Below are positions 16,084-25,592 of a stretch of DNA of 64,000 bases, piece after piece. Below the pieces are notes generated by a model. That model did no database searches. It had not been told where the DNA came from and worked only from the letters and a program-made list of their open reading frames with translations. Source of the DNA: Luteolibacter luteus (GTDB lineage: Bacteria > Verrucomicrobiota > Verrucomicrobiia > Verrucomicrobiales > Akkermansiaceae); NCBI RefSeq assembly GCF_012913485.1, contig NZ_CP051774.1:5890001-5954000 (forward strand), in the 5' to 3' direction. Position 1 is the first letter of the stretch. Every line of letters starts with the position of its first letter. Made by a program: the position numbers and the translations under genes.

Positions 16084-18798
16084 ATGCTCCTCCAAAATCC
16101 AGAACATGACGCCGCAACGAGGCCCGATTGGCCCTCCTCATACTCTGAGAAAAGTTATGTAAAGCGAATCTCTAGGGGCGCCCTTCCGGCTTGGTTGATC
16201 CTCGCTGGGATGATGCAAGGCCAGACACTCCCGGAGCCTGTGCAGAATGCCAAGCTGACGCCGGACCGGCTGTTCGGACGTCCGGAGCAGTTCACGGCGG
16301 CCCTAGCGAAGATCTTCTTCGTGGCCGTGAATACTAGCCAGGGGGCGGAACTCTGGTGCAGTGATGGCACTGCGAATGGAACTGGCCCGGTGAAGGACAT
16401 TTATCCCGGCCGCGGCTCTTCATTACCGGAAATGTTGGTCGCGAAGGGTGCGGCGATTTTTTTCGTGGCGGACGATGGCGTCCATGGCCGCGAATGGTGG
16501 ACCAGCGATGGCACGGAAGTCGGCACCCGCATCGTTGCCGATCTAACAGAAGGTGTCCGATCGTCGGATTTCTCCGCTGCGATCCTTGTAGGGACCAAGC
16601 TTTGGTTCTTCGCCGCCTCCGCAACGGTCGAAGGCGAGTTCGAACTCTGGACCAGCGATGGCACCGATGCTGGCACCCAGCCGGTGGCGGAAGGTTTCCG
16701 GTGTCCGGCCAATCTCACGCCCTATGGTGATGGGGTGGCCTTTACGCAAGACGAAGGCCTCGATAGCGCAAGGAAGCAGCTCTGGAAAAGTGATGGCACC
16801 CTGGCTGGCACCGCTTTCATCCAGTCTTTCGCGGTGGGCCAGGGAAGCGTCGATTCCCTCACGCAGGTAGGAAACGACCTGTTCTTCGCAGTCAGGGCGG
16901 GTCGGCCGACGTATGTGTCGGATACACGCCTGTGGAAGACCGATGGGACCACGGCCGGCACCGTCGACCTTCACCAGTTCAGCGCCTCAAATAGCTATGA
17001 CGGCTTCCTGAGATCCCTGACGGCATTTGGAGACAAGCTGCTATTTGCGGGCAGTGACAGCGCTACCGGCACCGAACTCTGGATCAGTGACGGGACCGTC
17101 GCCGGTACCGCGCTCCTGAAGGACATGACACCTGGCGAGGATAACTCAGAGCCCCAGCTCATCGGTCAGATGGGAGGTAAGTTCTACCTGAAAGCAGACG
17201 GCCTGCCTTGGGTTAGCGATGGCACTGCCGAGGGAACCGTCCGGATGGGGGAGTTCGTCCCGCAGAACGGTTCTCCCCGGATCTCCTTGGGTTCTACGAT
17301 CGCCTACTTCGACTATGCGGACCCGTCTTTGGGCCTCTGGAAGACCGATGGCACCTTGACGGGCAGTGGCCGCTTGCCTTCGGCAAAGGCAACCGTGACC
17401 GGTGGCTTCTGGCGGGGCGAACGTGTCGTCGTCGGTGACGATCTCTATCTTGGTGGCTATGAAGACGACAAGGGCACGAAGCTCTGGCGTCTTCCTGCTG
17501 CCACCGGGGTTCCTGTGCTTTTGGAAGCCTTCAAGCCGGGAACATGGGAGATTGATCGAGATCTTTTGATTTCGAATCCGGAAACGGCGGTGATCGGAAA
17601 CAAGGTACTGTTCGCCTCCGAGGACAAACGCTTCCTCTGGTCCAGTGATGGCAGACGCAAGGGGACCAAGCGCATCATGCGGATCCCGGGTTACCTGCAT
17701 GAGGGCACCCCCACGGAAGCCAATTTCATGGTTCACAATGAGACGCTTTATTTCGTCACGGCCACCGGCAGCAGCAAGCATCAGCTGGCATGGACGGACG
17801 GCAGTTCCCGCGGATCCGGGGCGACAGGACTCATGAATTTCCAAGCGCGGGAGACTCCCGCATTCCTGCGCGCGGGGCTCGGCGAACATTTGTATTTCTC
17901 TCCACTTGCCGGGGACCTTGCGGACTCCTTGCGAGTCGCGGGAGGAGGGATCAAGGCTCCTCGTGCGGTGAAGCCGGATCAGGAAGCTGCTGTGCCCGCC
18001 AGCGAGGCCTACGTGTTCAGCTACTCGCCGGATTCTGAAATTCCGGAGCAACTCTGGGTCTGCGATGGCTCGCGGGAGGGAACCAAGCCGCTTGTGCTGG
18101 ATCCGCCTGTCTATTATCCGGTGGTGCGTGGGAAGGTAGAAGGCCTGACCTACTTCACCGCCAGCACGGATGCGGACGGCTACGGACTCTGGGTGACCGG
18201 TGGAACCGTCGAAAGCACACGGCTGGTGAAGGATCTCTCCCCGGGAGTTCTCGGCGAAATGCTGTATTTCGGCGCATTCGTCGAATTCAAGGGTGAGGCT
18301 TACTACCTGATGCAGGTGGATGATGTGCTTGGCTTCTGGCGAAGCAATGGCACCACGGCGCGTACGAGCTTGGTCAAGGAGTTGCCTTTCCGGGCGGGTG
18401 ATCTGACACGCCACGCACCCTCCTTCGCGGTGTTGAACGACGTGCTTTATCTCAATGGCCGGGTCGACGGAGGCGGGTATGAATTGTGGAAGAGCGATGG
18501 AACCGCGGTGGGCACGGTGCCGGTAGCGGATGTCCATCCGGGCTACAATGGCTCGGATCCCAGGGATCTCACCGCAGGGATCAATGTGCTCTACTTCACT
18601 GCTGATGACGGGCTGCATGGACGGGAGTTGTGGCAGAGCGATGGCACGGCGGAAGGCACCCGCATGGTTGCGGACCTGACAGATGGAGACGGTCTATCCG
18701 CTGATCCGGTGGGTCTGTCCCGCAGCTCGGAAAAGCTCTTCTTCCTTTCCAGGCTGCCGGGGATCGGCAGGCGCATGCATGTTATGAATCTGGAGTGA
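16084..18798 (+). CDS. Secreted ELWxxDGT-repeat protein (2)
   Basis: A 904-residue protein. The ATG at 16084 gives an N-terminal stretch of about 30 residues before the hydrophobic segment ALPAWLILAGMMQGQ, a long n-region; a start further in would shorten it, but no better ATG precedes the hydrophobic core. About fifteen repeats carry the ELWxxDGT signature (ELWCSDGTANGT, ELWISDGTVAGT, ELWQSDGTAEGT), some degenerate (GFWRSNGTTART, QLAWTDGSSRG). It ends RRMHVMNLE without a sorting domain. It is followed by a strong intrinsic terminator, which separates it from the next family member. Confidence 0.82.
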   Translation: MLLQNPEHDAATRPDWPSSYSEKSYVKRISRGALPAWLILAGMMQGQTLPEPVQNAKLTPDRLFGRPEQFTAALAKIFFVAVNTSQGAELWCSDGTANGTGPVKDIYPGRGSSLPEMLVAKGAAIFFVADDGVHGREWWTSDGTEVGTRIVADLTEGVRSSDFSAAILVGTKLWFFAASATVEGEFELWTSDGTDAGTQPVAEGFRCPANLTPYGDGVAFTQDEGLDSARKQLWKSDGTLAGTAFIQSFAVGQGSVDSLTQVGNDLFFAVRAGRPTYVSDTRLWKTDGTTAGTVDLHQFSASNSYDGFLRSLTAFGDKLLFAGSDSATGTELWISDGTVAGTALLKDMTPGEDNSEPQLIGQMGGKFYLKADGLPWVSDGTAEGTVRMGEFVPQNGSPRISLGSTIAYFDYADPSLGLWKTDGTLTGSGRLPSAKATVTGGFWRGERVVVGDDLYLGGYEDDKGTKLWRLPAATGVPVLLEAFKPGTWEIDRDLLISNPETAVIGNKVLFASEDKRFLWSSDGRRKGTKRIMRIPGYLHEGTPTEANFMVHNETLYFVTATGSSKHQLAWTDGSSRGSGATGLMNFQARETPAFLRAGLGEHLYFSPLAGDLADSLRVAGGGIKAPRAVKPDQEAAVPASEAYVFSYSPDSEIPEQLWVCDGSREGTKPLVLDPPVYYPVVRGKVEGLTYFTASTDADGYGLWVTGGTVESTRLVKDLSPGVLGEMLYFGAFVEFKGEAYYLMQVDDVLGFWRSNGTTARTSLVKELPFRAGDLTRHAPSFAVLNDVLYLNGRVDGGGYELWKSDGTAVGTVPVADVHPGYNGSDPRDLTAGINVLYFTADDGLHGRELWQSDGTAEGTRMVADLTDGDGLSADPVGLSRSSEKLFFLSRLPGIGRRMHVMNLE

Positions 18799-18810
18799 TC
18801 CGTAGATGAG

Positions 18811-18842
18811 GAAAGGCGAACTCCCCTGCGGGTTCGCCTTTC
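18811..18842 (+). terminator. Intrinsic terminator after ELWxxDGT gene 2
   Basis: Stem GAAAGGCGAAC / GTTCGCCTTTC (11 bp, perfect) around a 10-base loop, starting 12 bases after the stop codon. The right arm supplies only a short T-run. Confidence 0.7.
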
Positions 18843-18964
18843 GTCTGCCCATCCATGCAGGCTTGGCGAGATGACTCTTGCCTGACCATGATCGCCGTGC
18901 TGCCGGTCAGTGACGTGTCGCCACTCCGCCCGGCATTTGAATTTGGTTTTCGTTCTCTTCCACT

Positions 18965-21673
18965 ATGCATTTTCGTGCCCTGCTGCTGGCGGCGCTTTCC
19001 GGCCTTTCTTCCCTATCCTTCGGGGAGAACACCCCGCGATTGGTCCGCGATGTCAATCTCATGCCCATGAAGGGCGGAGACATCTGGAACCCCTTTTCCC
19101 ATTCTCCCCAGAAGATGGTGCGGGTGGGCGATGTGATTTACTTCGCGGCATCTGACATCGTGCATGGCAGGGAGTTGTGGAAGACCGACGGGACGGAGGC
19201 TGGCACCGTGGTGGTGACTGATCTTCGCCCGGGGTACTGGAGCAGTTCACCGGGGAATCTCACGGCTTTCGGAGATCGCTTGTTCTTCTCCGCCGATCAC
19301 GACGGGCTCAACGGGGATTCCTTTTGGACAAGCGATGGCACGCCAGAGGGAACGGTAATCTTGGAAGGATTCGCAGGCGGAGCAGCGGCGGGTGATCTTT
19401 CCCTGTTTGAGGGAAGCGGGGGAAAGCTGTTCTTCAGAAAGCTTGCGGTCGGCTCTGGCGGGAGTGCCGGATTCTTCGCGTGGGACGGCACGGCAGCCGG
19501 GCCGGTTGAATTGAATGGGCCTCCTTCGGCCCGCCCCTTCCAGTCCTATGATGGGAAAAAGCTCTCCTTCGTCCCGGGAACCCTGATGTTTGCCAGCGGG
19601 CCGGATCTCTGGCAGAGCGACGGCACAGTGGCCGGGACGGTGAAGGTGGCGAGCCTTCCCGGCGGCCAAGGATCTTTGGAGCTGCTGGAAATCGCGGGGG
19701 ACACCCTGTTTCTTTCCCGTCTCCCGACCGGCGGCGTAGTAAGGGAATTCTGGAAGCATGTGAGAGGTAGCAACCAGCTTGAAAACGTACAAGCGGGTGG
19801 GGCAGGCGGGCTGACTTTTGATAGATCGGTATCGCCCGTGACTTGCGTCGCGGACGGCAAGCTCTTCGTCGTGGCCCGGCAAGGCACTTCCCCTCGGAAA
19901 TTGTGGGTGAGCGATGGCGCGGCGGGCGGTATGCGGCCTGTCGAGGATGTCCGTGGCATGGGCTATGGAAATCCGGAGCAACTCACCGCCGTAGGATCGC
20001 AGGTCTATTTCGTCGGAGCTGACGGGACCGGTGGGCGGGAGGTCTGGAAAGCGGATGGCACGACTGCCAGCGCTTCGCAGGTAACGGATCTGTGGACCGC
20101 CGAAGCGGGCGAACCCACGGAATTGGTGGCCTTGGACGGCCTGCTCTGCTTTGGCATGAGGGAGGCGGAAAACCTTGTCTCTCTTTGGAAGACCGATGGC
20201 ACGACAGGTGGAACCACACGCTTGAAGCTCACTTGGTCTGACGGCCCGGTTCCTCCCCGGAGCTTCATGCACTTGAACTCGCAGTTGATCTTTGTCGGTA
20301 GCGCGGAGGAGGGATCCCAAGAACTGTGGACGACGGATGGCAGCGTGGAAGGTACGGGGATCATAAAAGATGTGACGCCCGGCAATTTGTCCGGGCTGCC
20401 ATCGCTAGGATCCGGCTCCTTTCTGGCAATCGGGACGACGCTCTACTTCGGCGCAAGCGATGGTCTACATGTGCCGGACTTATGGAAGTCCACGGGCACC
20501 CAGGCCGGGACGCGCTTGGCCAGCCCGACCTCCGGCCGCGGGGCTTACTCTCCTCCCGACGCACTGACCCAAGTCGGCAAGACGATCTATTTCACGACTT
20601 CTTCCGTCTCCTCATCCGGATGGGGACAGATGTTGTGGAAAGCAAACCAGCGGAGCGGCCGTGCGACCAAGGTGCGGGAGCAGTTCATCAAGGGCGATAT
20701 CACCAGCGGTGTGCGCTCAATGCTGCCGCTGAAAAAGAAGCTTCTCATGGTCGTCTCGGGATTCGACGGCGAGGCCAAGTTGTGGACGACGAATGGGATG
20801 CCCGGGGGTACAAGGCAGATGAAGAAGCCGGACCTCGAGTTGGCGTGGCCATACTCGTTGGTGCCGATGGGAGATCGTGCCTATTTCGCCGCCGCCTCGG
20901 CCGAGTCGGGATACGGCTTGTGGCAGATGAACCGCACTGGCGGGAAGCCGTCTCTGTTGAAAGAGATGCCCGGCTTCAGCTTGGAGGCTCTCACGGCCAT
21001 GGGGAATACCTTGTTCTTCATCGCGAAGGATCCGTCGTCCGGTGATGCCAGGCTTTGGAAGAGCGATGGCTCGGCGGGAGGCACCGTTCCCGTGACGCCA
21101 GCCGGGTTTTGGCTGCATGGAGGATACACGCTCGATCTCCTCATCCCTTGCGGCGACAAGCTATACTTCATGGCGGATGATGGCGCCCATGGCAGCGAGC
21201 TGTGGGTATCGGATGGATCTGCGGAAGCTACCAGGATGGTGAAAGACATTCACCCGGCCGATGGTCCGGCCCCTCGGAAGATGGCGGAGGATTTCTTCGC
21301 TGCGGGAAACATTCTCTATTTCACCGCGGACGATGGCGTTCATGGAGAAGAGGTCTGGCGGACCGACGGCACGGAAGCCGGAACCTCGATGCTTGCCGAT
21401 ATTCAGCCAGGCGAGGCCGGATCGGAGGCATGGGGATTCACGACGGTGGGTTCACGCCTCTATTTCTCGGCGTACAACAACCAGTACGGGCACGAGCTTT
21501 GGAGCAGCGACGGAAGCCAGGCAGGCACGGTCCTCGTCTCGGATCTTGTTCCGGGCAGCGGCAGTTCCAATCCCGTCTGGCCGATCGCGGTGGGGGATAG
21601 GCTCTACTTCGGTGCGACGACTCTGGAGCACGGCCAGGAATTGTGGGTTATCGATGGGGCGGACCAGCAGTGA
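18965..21673 (+). CDS. Secreted ELWxxDGT-repeat protein (3)
   Basis: A 902-residue protein with a clean signal peptide (MHFRALLLAALSGLSSLSFG, cleavage near GENT). About sixteen repeats follow; typical ones are ELWKTDGTEAGT, DLWQSDGTVAGT and EVWRTDGTEAGT, with degenerate ones in the middle (MLWKANQRSG, GLWQMNRTGG). The last repeats are closest to consensus, as in its two neighbours. It ends ELWVIDGADQQ. Length and layout match proteins 1 and 2, so the three probably arose by duplication. Exported; function unknown. Confidence 0.85.
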   Translation: MHFRALLLAALSGLSSLSFGENTPRLVRDVNLMPMKGGDIWNPFSHSPQKMVRVGDVIYFAASDIVHGRELWKTDGTEAGTVVVTDLRPGYWSSSPGNLTAFGDRLFFSADHDGLNGDSFWTSDGTPEGTVILEGFAGGAAAGDLSLFEGSGGKLFFRKLAVGSGGSAGFFAWDGTAAGPVELNGPPSARPFQSYDGKKLSFVPGTLMFASGPDLWQSDGTVAGTVKVASLPGGQGSLELLEIAGDTLFLSRLPTGGVVREFWKHVRGSNQLENVQAGGAGGLTFDRSVSPVTCVADGKLFVVARQGTSPRKLWVSDGAAGGMRPVEDVRGMGYGNPEQLTAVGSQVYFVGADGTGGREVWKADGTTASASQVTDLWTAEAGEPTELVALDGLLCFGMREAENLVSLWKTDGTTGGTTRLKLTWSDGPVPPRSFMHLNSQLIFVGSAEEGSQELWTTDGSVEGTGIIKDVTPGNLSGLPSLGSGSFLAIGTTLYFGASDGLHVPDLWKSTGTQAGTRLASPTSGRGAYSPPDALTQVGKTIYFTTSSVSSSGWGQMLWKANQRSGRATKVREQFIKGDITSGVRSMLPLKKKLLMVVSGFDGEAKLWTTNGMPGGTRQMKKPDLELAWPYSLVPMGDRAYFAAASAESGYGLWQMNRTGGKPSLLKEMPGFSLEALTAMGNTLFFIAKDPSSGDARLWKSDGSAGGTVPVTPAGFWLHGGYTLDLLIPCGDKLYFMADDGAHGSELWVSDGSAEATRMVKDIHPADGPAPRKMAEDFFAAGNILYFTADDGVHGEEVWRTDGTEAGTSMLADIQPGEAGSEAWGFTTVGSRLYFSAYNNQYGHELWSSDGSQAGTVLVSDLVPGSGSSNPVWPIAVGDRLYFGATTLEHGQELWVIDGADQQ

Positions 21674-21717
21674 TCGTGAGCTTGCGATGAAGTGCCGCGA
21701 CAGGAATTCTCCGCTGC

Positions 21718-22269
21718 GTGGAGGAGAATCCCTACGAAGCACCGGCAATTGTCGATGTCGAGGCGCCTGCGGCGACAGATGCGGAGGCCATCCGGCTGAA
21801 GCACCTTGCTCATGAGGCCTCGCTGAAGACCCTCGGGCTCATTTGCTATCTCATCGGATTCCTTGGCTGCTACAATCTCGCGGTGACGTATTACGTCGTC
21901 TGGTATAGTGGCTCCGATCTTCCGGAGATGAGCTACAGCGTGGCCCAGATCGTGGTGTGGATCCTTCCGATCCCGTTTCAGTTTCTGGTGGGTTACGGGT
22001 TGCGCCGCTTGCTTCCCTGGGTGCGGATCCCGGCAGGGATTCTTTTTGCCGTAAGCCTCCTTCGTGTGCCTATAGGGACCGTGGTCGGGATTTGGGGACT
22101 CTATCTTGTCTTGAGCACGAAGGGACGTACGGTGCTTTCGCCCGCTTATCGCGAGATCATCAGTCAGACACCGGATCTTCGTTACCGGCGCGGCCCCGCG
22201 GTGAGGTTGCTTTTCTGGATTCTCGTCGTCGCCCTGCTCACGTTGATTTTCTTCGCCTTTTTCGGGTGA
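21718..22269 (+). CDS. Small integral membrane protein with NPY-AP N-terminus
   Basis: A 183-residue protein from a GTG start (MEENPYEAPAIVDVEA). The 'NPYxAP' opening is common in short membrane proteins of Verrucomicrobia and Planctomycetes. Four hydrophobic segments are visible (about 40-62, 78-97, 100-125 and 163-182). No catalytic motif was recognised. It lies 44 bases after an ELWxxDGT gene and before another, on the same strand, so it may be co-transcribed with them; whether it helps export or anchor those proteins is speculation. Confidence 0.65.
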   Translation: MEENPYEAPAIVDVEAPAATDAEAIRLKHLAHEASLKTLGLICYLIGFLGCYNLAVTYYVVWYSGSDLPEMSYSVAQIVVWILPIPFQFLVGYGLRRLLPWVRIPAGILFAVSLLRVPIGTVVGIWGLYLVLSTKGRTVLSPAYREIISQTPDLRYRRGPAVRLLFWILVVALLTLIFFAFFG

Positions 22270-22335
22270 GCCGGTGAAGCCGTTAGAGGGAAATGTCTGG
22301 TGCAGGAGAGGCCAGGACTGCTTGGTTCTTCCTAC

Positions 22336-23818
22336 ATGATTTCTTCCGGCCAGTCGCTCCGCAAAAGCCCGCATCTGGCCTTCGCATGGATGCTTACCCT
22401 TGCTTGCGGGCCGCTTTGTCCCGGCCAGGACGCTCCGCGTCTCCTGAAGAGTTCCGGTATCCCGATGCCGCGCAATTTGCCGGCAGTCGAGCAATTGGCT
22501 GCGCTAGATGGGGTGGTCTATTTTGCGGGCCTCGATGAGGGGCACGGGCAGGAGCTGTGGCAAAGCGACGGTCCCTTTGGCGGATTCCTCGGAATACCTC
22601 CGGCTGTGGTCCAGCGATGGTAGCAGCACAGGCACCAGATCCTTGGCTGCGGGTTTGACGGGGCGAAAGGGAAGCAACCCTGATGAATTGATGACAGCGG
22701 GAGACCGCGTCTACTATCAGACTTTCGACGACAACGAGCACGGTCGCCTGCTTTGGGCCACCGGCGGCGATAGTGCCAATACATCGGTGGTGCTGGACCT
22801 CGATGAAGAGGATGACGCGAACTACCGGGATCCCGGATTGCTTGGGGTCTCTGGTCAGACGGCCTTGCTTGCGAAGTGGGGGGATGGTGTCGCCGAAGGA
22901 TTGTGGCGTCATAGGCAGACCGAATCCCAAGCTGTGCCCTTGGCTCCTGGCGACGCACCGGTTTTCCCGCAGGGGGAACTCGCGTTCTTCACGAGCTACG
23001 ATCCGGCCACGGGTCGTGAGCCCTATGTCACGGATGGCACGATCGAGGGAACTCGGCTCTTGAGGGACCTGCGTCCGAAGACTGCCTATGATCCTGTATC
23101 CAGTCCTCCGGCGGAATTTTCATCATCGCCCCAATGGGTCGCGAGGGTAGGGAGCAAGACCTACTTCACTGCGGAGTCGCTTTTTTATGGTCGCGAGTTG
23201 TGGGTCACCGATGGCACTCCCCTGGGTACGGTCTTGGTGAAGGACATCAGTGGTAACAGCACGTCTTCCATCTTCGGCAAAGTCCACGTCTGGGGCGACA
23301 AGCTCCTCTTCTTCGCAGGCGCCAGGACATCCTACTATGAGGAAGCGGGACTCTGGATCAGTGATGGCACGTCACAAGGGACGAGGCGTCTGATGATCGC
23401 CGCGCCGGATCCATGGTATGACGCTGAAAGTAACGACGGCCCGATGTTCGCGGAGCTTGATGGCAGGATCTACTTCACCGCGAAAACGGAAGAGGATGGC
23501 CAAGAACTTTGGAGCACCGATGGCACGGTGGATGGCACTCAGCGGGTAAAGGACATTTTTCCCGGCTCCGCAGGATCGGAGCCGGAATGGCTCACCAGCA
23601 CAGGCAGCGCGATCTACTTCACGGGGAATGATGGCCGTCATGGTCGCGAGTTGTGGCGCACGGACGGGACAGCGGACGGCACCGTGCTTGTGAAGGACTT
23701 TACCATGGATGCCGCGAGCAGCCTTCCCCAGGGCCTCGCCTACACCGGAGGAAGGTTGTTCTTCATGGCGACCACGCCGGATGCAGGTGCTGCGGCTTGG
23801 GTGATCGATCAGCCCTGA
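22336..23818 (+). pseudogene. ELWxxDGT-repeat protein (4), frameshifted
   Basis: The first part, from the ATG at 22336 (MISSGQSLRKSPHLAF, with a signal peptide), reads in one frame to ELWQSDG at 22552-22572 and stops at 22623. The rest of the protein continues in the +1 frame from about 22573 to 23818 (RLWSSDGSSTGT at 22601, then ELWVTDGTPLGT, ELWSTDGTVDGT, ELWRTDGTADGT). The two signatures are only 28 nt apart, whereas intact neighbours have 45-70 residues between repeats. So more than 100 bases were probably lost between repeats, with a change of frame. The downstream frame has no start or signal of its own. A GTG at 22300 is an alternative start. A sequencing or assembly error in the repeats cannot be excluded. 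Confidence 0.75.
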
Positions 23819-23835
23819 GCAAGATAGGGCCACAA

Positions 23836-23868
23836 AAAAGCCGGACCCCATGAGGAGATCCGGCTTTT
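23836..23868. terminator. Bidirectional terminator between ELWxxDGT gene 4 and efp
   Basis: Stem AAAAGCCGGA / TCCGGCTTTT (10 bp, perfect) with a 13-base loop. The A-run on the left and T-run on the right allow it to end transcription from both converging genes. Confidence 0.85.
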
Positions 23869-23887
23869 CGAAATCGCTTGGATCCGA

Positions 23888-24451
23888 TCAGGCGCGGCTG
23901 ATGTAGCTGCCGTCTTCGGTCTTGATGATGAGCTTTTCGCCCGGGTTGATGAAGAGCGGCACTTGGACGACCAGGCCGGTTTCCATCGTGGCGGACTTGT
24001 AAGCGTTGTTCGCGGAGTCGCCCTTCACGCCTTCCGGGGATTCGGCCACGATCATTTCCATCGACGGCGGGAGCTCGATGTCGGCGACGAGGCCGTCGGC
24101 GAAGAGCAGGGTGTAGGTGTTGCTCTCGATGAGGTAGTCGCGGACGGTGTCGATGATGTCATCGTGCACTGCCACGTCATCGTAAGTCTCGTTGTGAAGG
24201 AAGTGGTAGCCGCTGGAATCCTTGTAGGAGTATTCGTGCGGGATGCGCTCGAGGAGAACGGACTCCATGGAGTCGTTCGAGGTGAGGCGCAGGTTGGCGA
24301 CCTTTTTGGTGGCAACGCTGCGGATCGACATCACCACGTAGGACGCCATGCGCGGCGGCGTCTTGAGCTCGTGGGAAATCACGACGCAGACGTCGTTGTT
24401 GTGACGGACGGCGTGTCCCCTGCGGAGGTTGATGACGGGCGTGCTGGCCAT
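23888..24451 (-). CDS. efp: Elongation factor P, with variant tip loop
   Basis: A 187-residue protein of normal EF-P length with three beta-barrel domains: KOW-like N-terminal domain (1-65), central domain (LLFADGLVADIELPPSMEMIVAESPEGVKGDSA) and OB-like C-terminal domain (TGLVVQVPLFINPGEKLIIKTEDGSYISR). EF-P enters the ribosomal E site and relieves stalling at consecutive prolines. In the tip loop, where E. coli has FVKPGKGQAF with modified Lys34, this protein reads HELKTPPRMASY, putting Arg34 and two prolines at the tip. It therefore cannot use the standard lysylation. No modification enzyme (epmA, earP, ymfI-like) is visible in the window. YeiP was considered, but the body of the sequence fits EF-P better. 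Confidence 0.9.
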   Translation of the reverse strand: MASTPVINLRRGHAVRHNNDVCVVISHELKTPPRMASYVVMSIRSVATKKVANLRLTSNDSMESVLLERIPHEYSYKDSSGYHFLHNETYDDVAVHDDIIDTVRDYLIESNTYTLLFADGLVADIELPPSMEMIVAESPEGVKGDSANNAYKSATMETGLVVQVPLFINPGEKLIIKTEDGSYISRA

Positions 24452-24661
24452 GATTGTGGACGGGCGAAATAGGCGGTCGGCGGGCCCCGTGCAAGCCCGG
24501 AGTGCGAGGGGAAGGGGACCGCCGCGCGAAAATCCGTCAAATCGCCTGGCGGCAGAATTGTCACTCAGGCTAAGGAGTTTCCGCCGAAAAGTTGCATTTT
24601 GCGGGGAGGAAAGGATTTGCCAGGTGAATAGATCGGGCGATTGCTACGTCACTCTTTCACG

Positions 24662-25558
24662 ATGAGCTCCTCGACCCAACTCCGTCTGCCAGTCCTTTCC
24701 GCTCTTTTAGCTGCCTCCGGAACCGCCTTGGCCTCACCCGGCGCGGAGGCTCCGGTCACCCTGATGATGACCGAGCAATATACCGTGCCGGGAACGATCC
24801 TTAAGGACGAGTTCGGGGTGCCGGTGCGGCCAACGACCCCGGCCTACGAAAACGAGTGGGCACGCTACGACTACCAAGGGCGCCTGATCCAGGAGAACTA
24901 CGAGTACCGCTCCAATGTGGCTGCATGGCGGCTCTCGAATCGCGAATTCCTCGGCTTCCTCGTGAGCGAGGGCGTGATCTCGAACATCACCGGCTGGTCT
25001 TTGCGCGTGGTTTACAACGAGGAGTCGGAACTCCCGTTCTTTTACATCACCCGGCCCGGCGTGGCCCCGATCTACGTGGGCGATTACTTCCAACTGAGCC
25101 CCTATGCTCAGGCGAGCGCGGTGAATGCCCGCAGCCAGACCCGCTACAATACCGCGGGAAGCATCATCTCTTCCACGGGCTCCGATACTTCCACGACCAA
25201 GACGGAGCTCTTCGTGACTTTCTCCACCCAGGAAACCGAGGAAGGGGAAGGCTCGACGATGAACGTGCAGGGAATGTGGCGTCATACGCTCGCGTTGCGC
25301 CCGGTGGGCGGAGTCTACCGCTACATCAACGGACCCGGCGCGATCACCGGCATCTCCGGATCGATCAATGACTACATCTCCGATGGGCAAGGTGGTCTGG
25401 ATTACTACGAGTCGATCCTCGAGGGCTCATGGAGTTTCCTCTCGGCTAGCCCGGTGAATAATCTCGCGGTGTCCTTTCCGGAAGCTGAGCCGCCGGCTGC
25501 GGCAGCCACCAGCGCGGTCTCGCCCGCCAAGCCGGCTCCCGCTCCCGTGACCGAGTAA
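24662..25558 (+). CDS. Secreted protein of unknown function
   Basis: 298 residues from the ATG at 24662 (MSSSTQLRLPVLSALL); the open frame extends to 24641, but the inner ATG gives a proper signal peptide ending near ALASPGAEA. The mature part is rich in Tyr, Ser and Thr and predicted beta (VGDYFQLSPYAQASAVNARSQ, GGVYRYINGPGAITG). The tail is Pro/Ala-rich (PAKPAPAPVTE), suggesting a flexible end in the periplasm or on the surface. No family was recognised. It is divergent from efp with a 210-base gap that must contain both promoters. Confidence 0.7.
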   Translation: MSSSTQLRLPVLSALLAASGTALASPGAEAPVTLMMTEQYTVPGTILKDEFGVPVRPTTPAYENEWARYDYQGRLIQENYEYRSNVAAWRLSNREFLGFLVSEGVISNITGWSLRVVYNEESELPFFYITRPGVAPIYVGDYFQLSPYAQASAVNARSQTRYNTAGSIISSTGSDTSTTKTELFVTFSTQETEEGEGSTMNVQGMWRHTLALRPVGGVYRYINGPGAITGISGSINDYISDGQGGLDYYESILEGSWSFLSASPVNNLAVSFPEAEPPAAAATSAVSPAKPAPAPVTE

Positions 25559-25592
25559 CGACGGGAGGCCGGGCCTTCTTGTTCCTCTTTTC

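Noticed and set aside
23888..24451. YeiP (EF-P-like) identity for the efp gene
   Set aside because: The central and C-terminal domains (ending DGSYISRA) follow EF-P rather than YeiP; only the longer tip loop resembles YeiP.
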